DNA of 64,000 nucleotides from Celeribacter indicus (GTDB taxonomy: Bacteria; Pseudomonadota; Alphaproteobacteria; Rhodobacterales; Rhodobacteraceae): positions 1,736,001 to 1,800,000 of the forward strand of contig NZ_CP004393.1 of assembly GCF_000819565.1 (NCBI RefSeq), in the 5' to 3' direction. How positions within the stretch are numbered: the first letter of the stretch is position 1; each line of letters starts with the position of its first letter. The notes beneath the pieces were generated by a model. It searched no databases, was not told the origin of the DNA, and saw nothing but the letters and a program-made list of their open reading frames with translations. The translations under genes and the position numbers were made by a program. Shown here one piece after another: positions 56,351 to 63,399 of the stretch.

Positions 56351-56673
56351 GACTTCGGTCGGCGGTCGAGCTCCGCCATCGCAAAATACGCCGACGCCTT
56401 CCGCAGGATCTCATTCGCCTGCTTGAGTTCGCGGTTCTCGCGCTCCAGCGCCTTCATCTTCTCGGCCATCTCGGTACTGACCCCAGCACGGTCGCCACGA
56501 TCAATCTCTGCCTTTTTGACCCAGTCATTCAGCGTGTTCGTCGAACAGCCTATCTTCGCCGAGATCGATACGATCGCTTGCCAGCGGCTCTCATGCTGAC
56601 CGGCGTTGTCCAAAACCATACGAACCGCTCGCTCGCGCACTTCAGGGGAATATTTGTTCGTTGTCTTGCTCAT
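56347..56673 (-). CDS. IS3-family OrfA
   Basis: 108 aa. A helix-turn-helix ([19 protein letters not shown]) and a C-terminal leucine zipper ([21 protein letters not shown]) mark IS3 OrfA, which binds the inverted repeats and dimerises. Confidence 0.93.
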   Translation of the reverse strand: MSKTTNKYSPEVRERAVRMVLDNAGQHESRWQAIVSISAKIGCSTNTLNDWVKKAEIDRGDRAGVSTEMAEKMKALERENRELKQANEILRKASAYFAMAELDRRPKS

Positions 56674-56783
56674 GATGCTCCATCCTACTCAAGAGTTGGA
56701 GCCTCCGGCAAACCCGGAGCGGTTCAGCGGCTCTGCACACTTGACTTAGGAGTCAAGCGGGCCACCCAAGCGATCAGAACTTA

Positions 56784-57983
56784 CTAGCATTGTGATGGAT
56801 CGGCTGCCCTCCTAATCGCTTCCGCATTATTTACTACCGAAGATACTGAGTTCTGAACGACCCAACTTGGACACAAGAAATCCGTCCACATGCGGCACAT
56901 CATATGCTCCCCAATAATGAAGTAAGCTTCTTTGTCGTCCGCGAACAAATTCGAAAAATGAATTTGGCACTGAATGTCATTTTCGTCTGCCTCGACGGAC
57001 AGCCTTGTGCCCTCAAGTGCCAAATTATCCTCAAAGGCCGCCATGTCGAGAAATGTGAAGATGTGAATTTTCCCCTTAACAAATCCTTCATAATGCGCGG
57101 GCTCTGAAAGAGTTAAAGGATACGGGTAATAACAACCCCAAATCTTGTTGGTTTTGATCTGATTGACAGCATTCACCAGAACCCTTGATGAACCAAAGCC
57201 ACTGAAGAGCACATCGTAGTCTGGGGTATCCTCTATAATGACGACAACCTTCAGGCACCCATCAACCTCAAAGCTCGTGGAGCCAACCCCGCTTGCTTGT
57301 TGGATGGCCGCTTGTAGTTGTCCAGAGTATGATTTTGGAGGAACTGCAAACTCCGCCCTGAAAGTTGTACCTGGAAGACCTCGAAAACCATCACTGCGAT
57401 CCAGCGCAAGAAATGTAAAAAGAGATTTTAACTTCTGTTTTTGGCGTTTGCTTCGGCTGTCTTTCGTCGTGGATGATTTAACCTCAATAGGAACAGGATC
57501 ACTGTCTCCCAACAGGCAAATATCGCCGTAGCGCAGCACGTTTGTGATGTCACATAGTACGGCTGGAATCTTATGCGAGATAGCAGTTTCCAAAAGAGAT
57601 ACCTCTGCAGCGGCGCCGGCCTTGTCTATGATGAAACCACCAGATTGCTTGGGGTTCACAGTATCCACATCGAAAAAGGTCTGCTTCAATGCAAACCTGT
57701 CCACGTAGAGAAACGCCAAGCAATCCCCAAGGCACAGAAAATTGTATCGGACGTATTGCCATTCCCGAGGATCCCCATTGTCTCTCTTGGCTCCTCTAAT
57801 TTCCCTTTCTGCCTCCGAAATCGCATCAATTAACCGCCTCTGAATCTCAAGAAGTCGTGAGAGGTTGTCCAAGTCCTGAGATAACCCGTGAACCTCGCGA
57901 TGAATTTCGAATAGCTTGGGATAGAGACGGTTCTCAGCGGGAGGATCAAAACTGTCAGGCGCTGCATAGGGTGTTTGTCGCAT
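56784..57983 (-). CDS. Low-GC hypothetical protein with possible PD-(D/E)XK nuclease motif
   Basis: 399 aa, not recognised. GC content is visibly lower than that of all neighbours, suggesting a distinct origin. An N-terminal helical part with a heptad-like LDNLSRLLEIQRRLIDAISEAE stretch precedes NVLRYGDICLLGDSDPVPIEVKS (about 145-170), whose D...E-x-K spacing fits the active site of PD-(D/E)XK nucleases. A Lys/Arg-rich loop follows. Solitary cargo genes of this type are often phage-defence or restriction-like, but no partner gene or motor domain is present, so this is only a possibility. Confidence 0.5.
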   Translation of the reverse strand: MRQTPYAAPDSFDPPAENRLYPKLFEIHREVHGLSQDLDNLSRLLEIQRRLIDAISEAEREIRGAKRDNGDPREWQYVRYNFLCLGDCLAFLYVDRFALKQTFFDVDTVNPKQSGGFIIDKAGAAAEVSLLETAISHKIPAVLCDITNVLRYGDICLLGDSDPVPIEVKSSTTKDSRSKRQKQKLKSLFTFLALDRSDGFRGLPGTTFRAEFAVPPKSYSGQLQAAIQQASGVGSTSFEVDGCLKVVVIIEDTPDYDVLFSGFGSSRVLVNAVNQIKTNKIWGCYYPYPLTLSEPAHYEGFVKGKIHIFTFLDMAAFEDNLALEGTRLSVEADENDIQCQIHFSNLFADDKEAYFIIGEHMMCRMWTDFLCPSWVVQNSVSSVVNNAEAIRRAADPSQC

Positions 57984-58197
57984 TGGAAACCTTCACAACG
58001 GCGGAGGCACATCGTCCAGCCTCATTCTGTCGCTCAAAAATTTTTCGATATCCTTCTTGAGTGTATAGAGACTGGCACAGTATTTCCACCTCGCGCATAG
58101 CCGCCATTCGTGCCTACTGCAGCATCCGTGACTAAGGGCCCGAAGGAGCCATTTGCCGCGCATCGCGTGAAGGTCGGCAATTGTTGCCGCTACCGAT

Positions 58198-58293
58198 CAG
58201 ATCGCGCTGACGGCATGATACCTTACTTTGTTTGAACTTTGATGGCAGATCGCGCTGACGGCATGATACCTTACTTTGTTTGAACTTTGATGG
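58198..58293. repeat. Perfect 48-bp tandem duplication
   Basis: 58198-58245 and 58246-58293 are identical. The right copy contains the last codons of the DUF2285 gene and its stop; the left copy lies just downstream of that stop. Either recent slippage or a regulatory duplication; an assembly error is also possible. Confidence 0.9.
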
Positions 58294-58927
58294 GATAGTG
58301 CAGCAGGAGCCGGTAGCCGCCGCGCATCATCCTGATGCCGTGGGCGACGAGGCGACGCGCCTTGTTCTTGCTCGGATCGCTCTCGAAATCTTCCTTCGTG
58401 CCCCGAAAGCCAAGCAGGACTTCGGCAATGGTGCGATAGCTCTCGCCGCGCAGCCGGGCGTCGAGGGCGCGCAGGGACAGGATATGCCATTGCCGGAGCT
58501 GGGCGGGCAAGCTGCGGAAGTCAGGGCCAGGTGTTCGGCCTTTGAGGGATCGCCAGAAGCGCCGGGCCGCATGGGCGCGAAGCTCCATGAAGTCGTCCAG
58601 AGGCAGTTCGACGGCGTAGAACGCCGCCGCATCCGGCACGGATTGGGACAGCCAGAATTGGTGCTCGACGCCATCCGCCTGCCAGATGCCGTGCCAGCCA
58701 TCGGCGGCGCGGCGCAAGTCGAGGCCGTCGATATGGGCGAGAACGACGGTCGGCTGGCTTGTCGTCTCATCCGGTTCGGTTGGCACGAGTTTGACGGCTT
58801 GCGGCTGAAACCGGGGTGACCAGAACAGCGGGTCGCGGTCAGGCGCGGCGTCGGGATCGTGCGGGAAATCGCAAACCCCAGCGTCGGGCGAAGGCTTCCA
58901 ACTCGGTTGCATCCGGGCGTTTCGCAC
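58271..58927 (-). CDS. fseA: DUF2285 part of FseA (translated by +1 shift)
   Basis: 218 aa as a free frame, but it lies +1 to the upstream DUF6499 gene and overlaps it. Read through a +1 step at 58865, the two give a 260-aa protein continuing WGLRF-PHDPDAA. The domain includes VVLAHIDGLDLRRAADGW and RAHAARRFWRSL...LRALDARLRGESYRTIAEVLLG, typical of DUF2285. In ICEMlSymR7A the same two parts (Msi172/Msi171) are joined by programmed +1 frameshifting into FseA, the activator of rdfS. The 3' end is part of a 48-bp tandem duplication. Confidence 0.8.
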   Translation of the reverse strand: MRNARMQPSWKPSPDAGVCDFPHDPDAAPDRDPLFWSPRFQPQAVKLVPTEPDETTSQPTVVLAHIDGLDLRRAADGWHGIWQADGVEHQFWLSQSVPDAAAFYAVELPLDDFMELRAHAARRFWRSLKGRTPGPDFRSLPAQLRQWHILSLRALDARLRGESYRTIAEVLLGFRGTKEDFESDPSKNKARRLVAHGIRMMRGGYRLLLHYPIKVQTK

Positions 58928-59054
58928 GGACGAGAAGCTGGAAATCCTCTCGGTAATCGTCGTTGCGACGCAGATATTCCCAGGCGAAACCGGCGGCAGG
59001 GATCGTTCGCGTGTGCTTGTAGGCCGCCGGCGCCCGCCAATCGATTTTCAGCAT
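58839..59054 (-). CDS. fseA: DUF6499 part of FseA (zero-frame product)
   Basis: 71 aa, MLKIDWRAPAAYKHTRTIPA... with GFAWEYLRRNDDYREDFQ, the hallmark of the N-terminal domain of FseA-like activators. In zero frame it ends ARSRRRA at 58839. At TTT-CCC-G (58868-58862) a tRNA-Phe could slip from UUU to UUC, giving entry to the DUF2285 frame. Full-length activator would thus be made only by recoding, limiting excision. Confidence 0.8.
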   Translation of the reverse strand: MLKIDWRAPAAYKHTRTIPAAGFAWEYLRRNDDYREDFQLLVRAKRPDATELEAFARRWGLRFPARSRRRA

Positions 59055-59367
59055 GGCGCACCCTCTCTTACTCGTGGGTTCTTGGAAAGACACCCGGAAT
59101 AAAGAGTTTCGGACTCCACCTATGCGGGAAATAGTCTGTATGATCTGAAATGTTGTTCGTATATCCAGAACACTTATAGTTATTTTATTCTTAACAGTGT
59201 TTGCGTGCTTTTGCGAGCCGGGCGCAGCCCGGCGAGCGTGGCCATGTTTTCTGGGCATGGCCACAACGCCGATCCGCGTCGCCGGATCGGCGGAAAATTT
59301 GGGAACCATGAAAGCCTGAAAAGCGGAAAGCCGCGCAACCGGGTTTCCGGCTGCGCGGCTCTGCTGA
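59055..59367. other. AT-rich promoter region and four-hairpin array upstream of fseA
   Basis: 59090-59210 is AT-rich and probably holds the fseA promoter. From 59217 to 59360 four perfect hairpins follow one another: 59217-59223/59227-59233 (7 bp), 59238-59246/59256-59264 (9 bp), 59067-offset 59267-59276/59283-59292 (10 bp) and 59329-59337/59352-59360 (9 bp). The last, read on the minus strand, is followed by TTTCCGCTTTT and is a likely terminator of the DUF932 gene. The others have no T-run. Confidence 0.65.
59311..59333 (-). repeat. 23-bp repeat after the DUF932 gene
   Basis: Identical to 60850-60872. Each copy lies 35-90 bp past the stop of a minus-strand gene (DUF932 and DUF736), next to a hairpin, so they may be parts of related 3' ends. 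Confidence 0.6.
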
Positions 59368-60564
59368 TTAGGCGGCCTTCTCTAGCAAGGTCTTGGCCTT
59401 CGCCTCCAGTTCAAGGCGGCTGTCCTGATGGGCCTTGCTGCGGGCATGGGCCGTCATGCCCTGCACGAAATCGAAGATGCTTTCCGGCGGGCGGCCTTCC
59501 TCCTGCAACACGGTTTCGATGATCTTGCCGGTCTCCGCCTTGCTGAACCCACGCTTGCGCAGGAAGGTTTCGCGGTCGTCATCGGTGCGGGCAACGATCC
59601 GCTCCCGCGCTGCCCTGATCCCTGCCACGAAGGGCGCGGGGCTGGAGTTGGCGAAGCTGGTCAGTGCCGGGGCAGCTTCATGGGCGAAACGCTGCGCGGC
59701 GAACTTGCTGTGCCGGATGCTGATTTCCTCGAACCCTTCCACGCCCCAAAGGTTGCGGTTCATGCAGACCGCCCGGAGATAGAAGGAAGCGATGCCGAGG
59801 GTCTTCGATCCGACTTCGCTGTTCCAGCAATAGAACCCCCGAAAATAAAGGTCGGGGTCGCCGTTCGGCAGGCGTCCGGCTTCAATGGGGTGCGTATCGT
59901 CCACCAGAAACAGGAACACGTCGCGGTCACTGGCGTAAAGCGTGGTCGTGTCCTTGGTCACGTCCACGAATGGATTGTGCGTCATGGTCGCCCAATCCAG
60001 AACGCCCGGCACCTTCCACATGGTATCGCCGACGCCATTGCCCGCGATCTTCATGACGGCGGCGACAAGCTCGTGATCCCAGATGCGGCCATAATCCGGA
60101 CCGGTGACGGCGCGAAGCTCAACGCGCCCGTCCTCGGTTTCCAGCGTCTTCACCAATTCGACGCGATGGCTGACAAGGCCATGTTGCAGATTGATGCCCG
60201 CCAGCGGCGCGGGAAGGTCGCGCAGGTAGCGGGCCGGTGCGCCGACAAGGCTGCAAAGCTGGCCGAAACTCCAATGCGTCGGGGTGATAGGCTGCTCCTG
60301 TCCGGGGACGATAAGCGACAGCCGTTCCGCATCGTCGCGGCTGGCTTCCACGCGCACGGCGCGGCTTTCCACGGTGCGGGCCTTGGCGCGATCCGCTCGC
60401 CCCTTCACGGCGTCATAAAGCTCGGTCAGCGACAAATAGCGTTCATCATCCGGGCGCGAAAACCACTCGGACGAAACCCGGCCGATAGTCTCGCCGCGCG
60501 AAATGTCCACATGGAAGCCCTTGGAAACGGGCTGCTGGTGATGGTTCAGGGTCATGGTGTTCAT
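59368..60564 (-). CDS. DUF932 plasmid/ICE protein
   Basis: 398 aa from the ATG at 60564 (AAGGAA upstream). FHVDISRGETIGRVSSEWFSRPDDERYLSLTELYDAV and YFRGFYCWNSEVGSKTLGIASFYLRAVCMNRNLWG are characteristic of DUF932 proteins, common on plasmids and ICEs; function unknown. A 30-bp near-perfect palindrome lies 22 bp upstream. Confidence 0.9.
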   Translation of the reverse strand: MNTMTLNHHQQPVSKGFHVDISRGETIGRVSSEWFSRPDDERYLSLTELYDAVKGRADRAKARTVESRAVRVEASRDDAERLSLIVPGQEQPITPTHWSFGQLCSLVGAPARYLRDLPAPLAGINLQHGLVSHRVELVKTLETEDGRVELRAVTGPDYGRIWDHELVAAVMKIAGNGVGDTMWKVPGVLDWATMTHNPFVDVTKDTTTLYASDRDVFLFLVDDTHPIEAGRLPNGDPDLYFRGFYCWNSEVGSKTLGIASFYLRAVCMNRNLWGVEGFEEISIRHSKFAAQRFAHEAAPALTSFANSSPAPFVAGIRAARERIVARTDDDRETFLRKRGFSKAETGKIIETVLQEEGRPPESIFDFVQGMTAHARSKAHQDSRLELEAKAKTLLEKAA

Positions 60565-60585
60565 GGTCTTTCCTTTCATAGGCTT

Positions 60586-60615
60586 GGGTTGGAGCGCAGC
60601 GCTGCGCTGCAACCC
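60586..60615. promoter_or_regulatory. 30-bp near-perfect palindrome upstream of the DUF932 gene
   Basis: Arms 60586-60600 and 60601-60615 are complementary at 14 of 15 positions (mismatch at 60592/60609), with no spacer. Probably an operator for a dimeric regulator or a leader hairpin; the regulator is not known. Confidence 0.6.
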
Positions 60616-60849
60616 TGCCCGTCGGCGAGACCGGGGGGTGCAAGGTGCAAGGGCGGACGGGCGGAGGGGGATCACCCGGCCTGCACAAGCGGATCGACGT
60701 CATGACGAAGATGCGCAGCATGTATCCGCGCGGAAGGCTGGGGATACCGCCCGGCCGCCCTTGTGCCGCGCCAGGGGGCAGCGCCCCCAAGCAACCGGCC
60801 CGGTCAAAGCGAAGCGACGGCCGGGGGAAAAGATCTGATCGGGATACGC

Positions 60850-60872
60850 AAAGCCTGAAAAGCGGAAAGCCG
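60850..60872 (-). repeat. 23-bp repeat after the second DUF736 gene
   Basis: Identical partner of 59311-59333; here bracketed by 8-bp inverted arms. Confidence 0.6.
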
Positions 60873-60915
60873 TGTGTCCCGATCTCCTTGTTCCTTGAGA
60901 GGCGGCGGCCATGAG

Positions 60916-60946
60916 CAAAAAGAAGCCCCGCTCAGATGAGCGGGGC
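60916..60946 (-). terminator. Intrinsic terminator after the second DUF736 gene
   Basis: A 10-bp perfect stem (60925-60934 with 60937-60946) is followed on the minus strand by TTCTTTTT. It lies 17 bp past the stop at 60964. Confidence 0.9.
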
Positions 60947-60963
60947 GATCTCGGGCTTGGGTC

Positions 60964-61284
60964 TCAGTCGCCGTTGCGGCGGGACCAGATGAGGTTGTGG
61001 GACCTCCCGTCCTCGGCTTCGACCAGGCTGGCGTAGATCGGTGCGGGGAAGCTCGGATCGTCCAGCTTGACGGAGAGGTATTCGCGCTGCGTCTCGCGGG
61101 CGATCTTCTTCCAGGCTGCGCCGAACTCGGTGGCGCCTGCGAAGATGCGGAAGTCGGGGCCGCGCTCGCTGTCGCCCTCGGTCGGGACGAGTTTAACGGC
61201 TTTGACGTTGAGGGTCAGGGTCTTGACCGCGCCGCTGAAGCCCGCGCCGTCCTCGTTCTGGGTGAAGGTGCCGATGGTTGCCAT
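60964..61284 (-). CDS. DUF736 family protein, second copy
   Basis: 106 aa from the ATG at 61284 (AAGGAA upstream). [20 protein letters not shown] and [12 protein letters not shown] are DUF736 features. It differs considerably from the copy at 50810-51154, so it is not a recent duplicate. Function unknown. Confidence 0.9.
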   Translation of the reverse strand: MATIGTFTQNEDGAGFSGAVKTLTLNVKAVKLVPTEGDSERGPDFRIFAGATEFGAAWKKIARETQREYLSVKLDDPSFPAPIYASLVEAEDGRSHNLIWSRRNGD

Positions 61285-62049
61285 TGTCGTATTCCTTTTC
61301 CTGTCGGGCCGCACCATTGCGACCTCGATGGCGGTCGTGAGACCGGGGACGATCGGCCCCGCACCCTTCAGGGCTGAAACAACGTGGAAGGCGGCCGGCG
61401 ACGGCATTTTTGCTTCGCGATGCAAAGCCGAAGGCGGCGGAAAAAAGCTGGCGACGGGTGTTGCGGGAAGACGAGCGAGGCGAAGCCGGTCTGCGGTCAG
61501 ACCTTGCCAGATCGAGGACGCGGATGGAGCGCCCATAACAGGAAATCGTGTGGAATACGGCAATGGTGGCCGTCCTGCGCCGCGTCGGGATCGGGGACTC
61601 TGCGCGGGTTCATTGGCTGCGGTTCTCCTTGATCCGACCAACACGGTAAGTTCGCCCTGTCGTCAGCGGGGACCTGCGGGTGTGGTCTCGTCCGACCCTC
61701 ACGGGTGCTGCCATGTTCGGTGTGGCCGGATCGCTTGCGGGGCGTTGCGCCATGCCTCGGCCAAGCAGACGGGTCCGGGGCTCCCGGCACCGATCTGCTC
61801 GCCAGTTGAAGGGGACGGAAAGCCCAATCTCATGCGCCTGCCGTGGTAACCGGGATCGACGCCCCGGATTGCTCCCGTTTATCCGCGTGGGCCTGCCGCG
61901 AAATGGCTGCCGCCGCCCGCTTGCGTTAGGGATTGAAGCCGAATGGCGGAAACGCGCCATGGGCGTGGTTCCGGCGCAGCCAAAAGCCCGGCCCGAAGGG
62001 CAACGCCATCGTCCCCCAATACCTTTCAAAGCGCGAAGCATCCTGACGT
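61285..62049. other. Gene-free stretch
   Basis: About 765 bp. All open frames look like GC-driven shadows without ribosome sites or recognisable domains. It may hold promoters for the DUF736 gene or cis-acting ICE sequences; I see nothing certain. Confidence 0.4.
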
Positions 62050-62472
62050 TCAGTGCTGTGCCATCCAAGGGTCGATGACCGGAATGCCTGCCGCGTCGAA
62101 GGCGCTGGCATCACGGGTCGCAATCGTGAAACCGTGGGCGGTTGCGATGGCGGCGATATAGCCGTCCGGCGTGGGAAAGCCCTTGCCCGCCTTGCGGGCC
62201 GCAACGGCAAGGTCGGCATAGTGGCGGGCGGCGTCGGTATCGAAGGCGAGGATTCTGCCCTCGAACAGGGGCAGCAGCCCGTCGAGCGTGGCAGCGAGCT
62301 TCTGCTTGCGCCGTCCATTCGGCAGCGCGCCGATGCCGAACAGGAGTTCCGCGACGGTGACGCTGGAGATGTAAAGGGTTTCGGCAGCCTGCTCGTCCAG
62401 CCAGTCGCGCACGGCGGGGTCCGGTTCCGGCTTCATCGCCTCGGAGACGACATTCGTATCCAGAACGATCAT
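62050..62472 (-). CDS. vapC: PIN-domain toxin (VapC/FitB family)
   Basis: 140 aa. The acidic metal-binding residues of a PIN RNase are visible: LDTNVVSEAMKP, VTVAELLFGIGAL, PTPDGYIAAIA and ATRDASAFDAAG. It probably cleaves tRNA or other RNA when freed from its antitoxin. Overlaps the antitoxin gene by ATGA; such pairs stabilise mobile elements. Confidence 0.93.
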   Translation of the reverse strand: MIVLDTNVVSEAMKPEPDPAVRDWLDEQAAETLYISSVTVAELLFGIGALPNGRRKQKLAATLDGLLPLFEGRILAFDTDAARHYADLAVAARKAGKGFPTPDGYIAAIATAHGFTIATRDASAFDAAGIPVIDPWMAQH

Positions 62473-62723
62473 TCAAAGCTCATCGGCGTGGCGGGCGTCT
62501 TGTCGCGGGCCTGTTCCAACGCCTCAAAATCGGCATTGGTCAGCCCGGCCTTGCGGCTCAACGCCGACAGGGCGGAGCCGAGGCGCAGGCGCTCGGCGGG
62601 ACGCACCGCCGATTCCAGAATGTCGCGCATTTCGGCCTCGGTGCTGCGGCCGTGATGGGCCGCGCGCAACTTGAGGGCGCGATGGGTCTCGTCGGAGAGG
62701 TTGCGAATGGTGACGGCGGGCAT
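62469..62723 (-). CDS. vapB: FitA/VapB-type antitoxin
   Basis: 84 aa. A ribbon-helix-helix start (PAVTIRNLSDETHRALKLRA) binds the operon promoter and the C-terminal half wraps the toxin. First gene of the pair. Confidence 0.9.
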   Translation of the reverse strand: MPAVTIRNLSDETHRALKLRAAHHGRSTEAEMRDILESAVRPAERLRLGSALSALSRKAGLTNADFEALEQARDKTPATPMSFE

Positions 62724-62800
62724 CTGATGGCGTCTCCGGCCAAGTGATATCTGTGATGGCAATATAGGGGTCATGCTATCATTTGGCAAGGTGCGACCGT

Positions 62801-63217
62801 CTATCTGGCGGGTTGGCCGACGCCCACCGCCAACCGCATCCATGCCGCGATGCCGACGCATCCGCCCCCGGCGATGCAGAAGATTTGCCGCCAGATTTCG
62901 GACGGCACCGCCTCCTTGGTGATCCCATGGACCAGTGCATAGCCCGCGACGGCGGCGGGCGCAGCGAAGACAAGCGCCACGATCAGGCGGATGACGGGTG
63001 TGCGGATCGTCTCGAACAACACGGCCAGGACGCCGAAGGCGACGCCAGCCGAGAACAGCCCGACCAGCCCCGCGCCGACCAGCCCCGAGCCGGTCTGATA
63101 GGCGAATTGCGCGGCGGCCAGCCCGACGAAAAAGGGCAGTGCGTAGATGGCGAGCGTATAGGCGAGGACGCAGAGAAGCGCGATCAACGCAACACCCATG
63201 AACATGACGGCGACCAT
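62801..63217 (-). CDS. Hypothetical membrane protein
   Basis: 138 aa from the ATG at 63217 (AAGGAAC upstream). About four hydrophobic helices and little else; no family recognised. Comparable small membrane proteins occur in ICE cargo. It precedes the toxin-antitoxin pair on the same strand. Confidence 0.65.
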   Translation of the reverse strand: MVAVMFMGVALIALLCVLAYTLAIYALPFFVGLAAAQFAYQTGSGLVGAGLVGLFSAGVAFGVLAVLFETIRTPVIRLIVALVFAAPAAVAGYALVHGITKEAVPSEIWRQIFCIAGGGCVGIAAWMRLAVGVGQPAR

Positions 63218-63399
63218 GATCTTGTTCCTTTGACTTTGCGGCACCGCCTTTCGTGCAGTCGTCAACACTGTCGCTGCACATATTTATGGTGCCGTTATCG
63301 CTCCGATCCGTCGAGGTCATCCGGCCGCGCGGGGAAACCGCGCGGCCGCGATTTTTTCGGTGGAAGACCGGGACCGCTCGCGCGATCCCGGCCCGCCAT

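Larger units (their letters stand above)
55412..56726. mobile_element. IS3-family insertion sequence
   Basis: 1315 bp with perfect 27-bp terminal inverted repeats (55412-55438 and 56700-56726) and a 4-bp GCGG target duplication (55408-55411, 56727-56730). It encodes orfA and orfB. Perfect ends suggest a recent, possibly active copy. Confidence 0.95.
60565..60915. other. Non-coding interval between DUF932 and DUF736 genes
   Basis: About 350 bp with no gene that I trust. It contains the 60586-60615 palindrome, a GGGGGC/GCCCCC hairpin near 60775-60790, and an inverted repeat around the 60850-60872 repeat (8-bp arms GATCGGGA/TCCCGATC at about 60838 and 60877). Confidence 0.5.

Noticed and set aside
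57955..58107. 50-codon minus-strand frame overlapping the start of the low-GC gene
   Set aside because: It has an ATG and an acceptable composition but no strong ribosome site or known family; too weak to list as a gene.
61285..62049. Several frames of 80-260 codons in the gap before the toxin-antitoxin pair
   Set aside because: All look like GC-driven shadows without domains; reported as a gene-free stretch.
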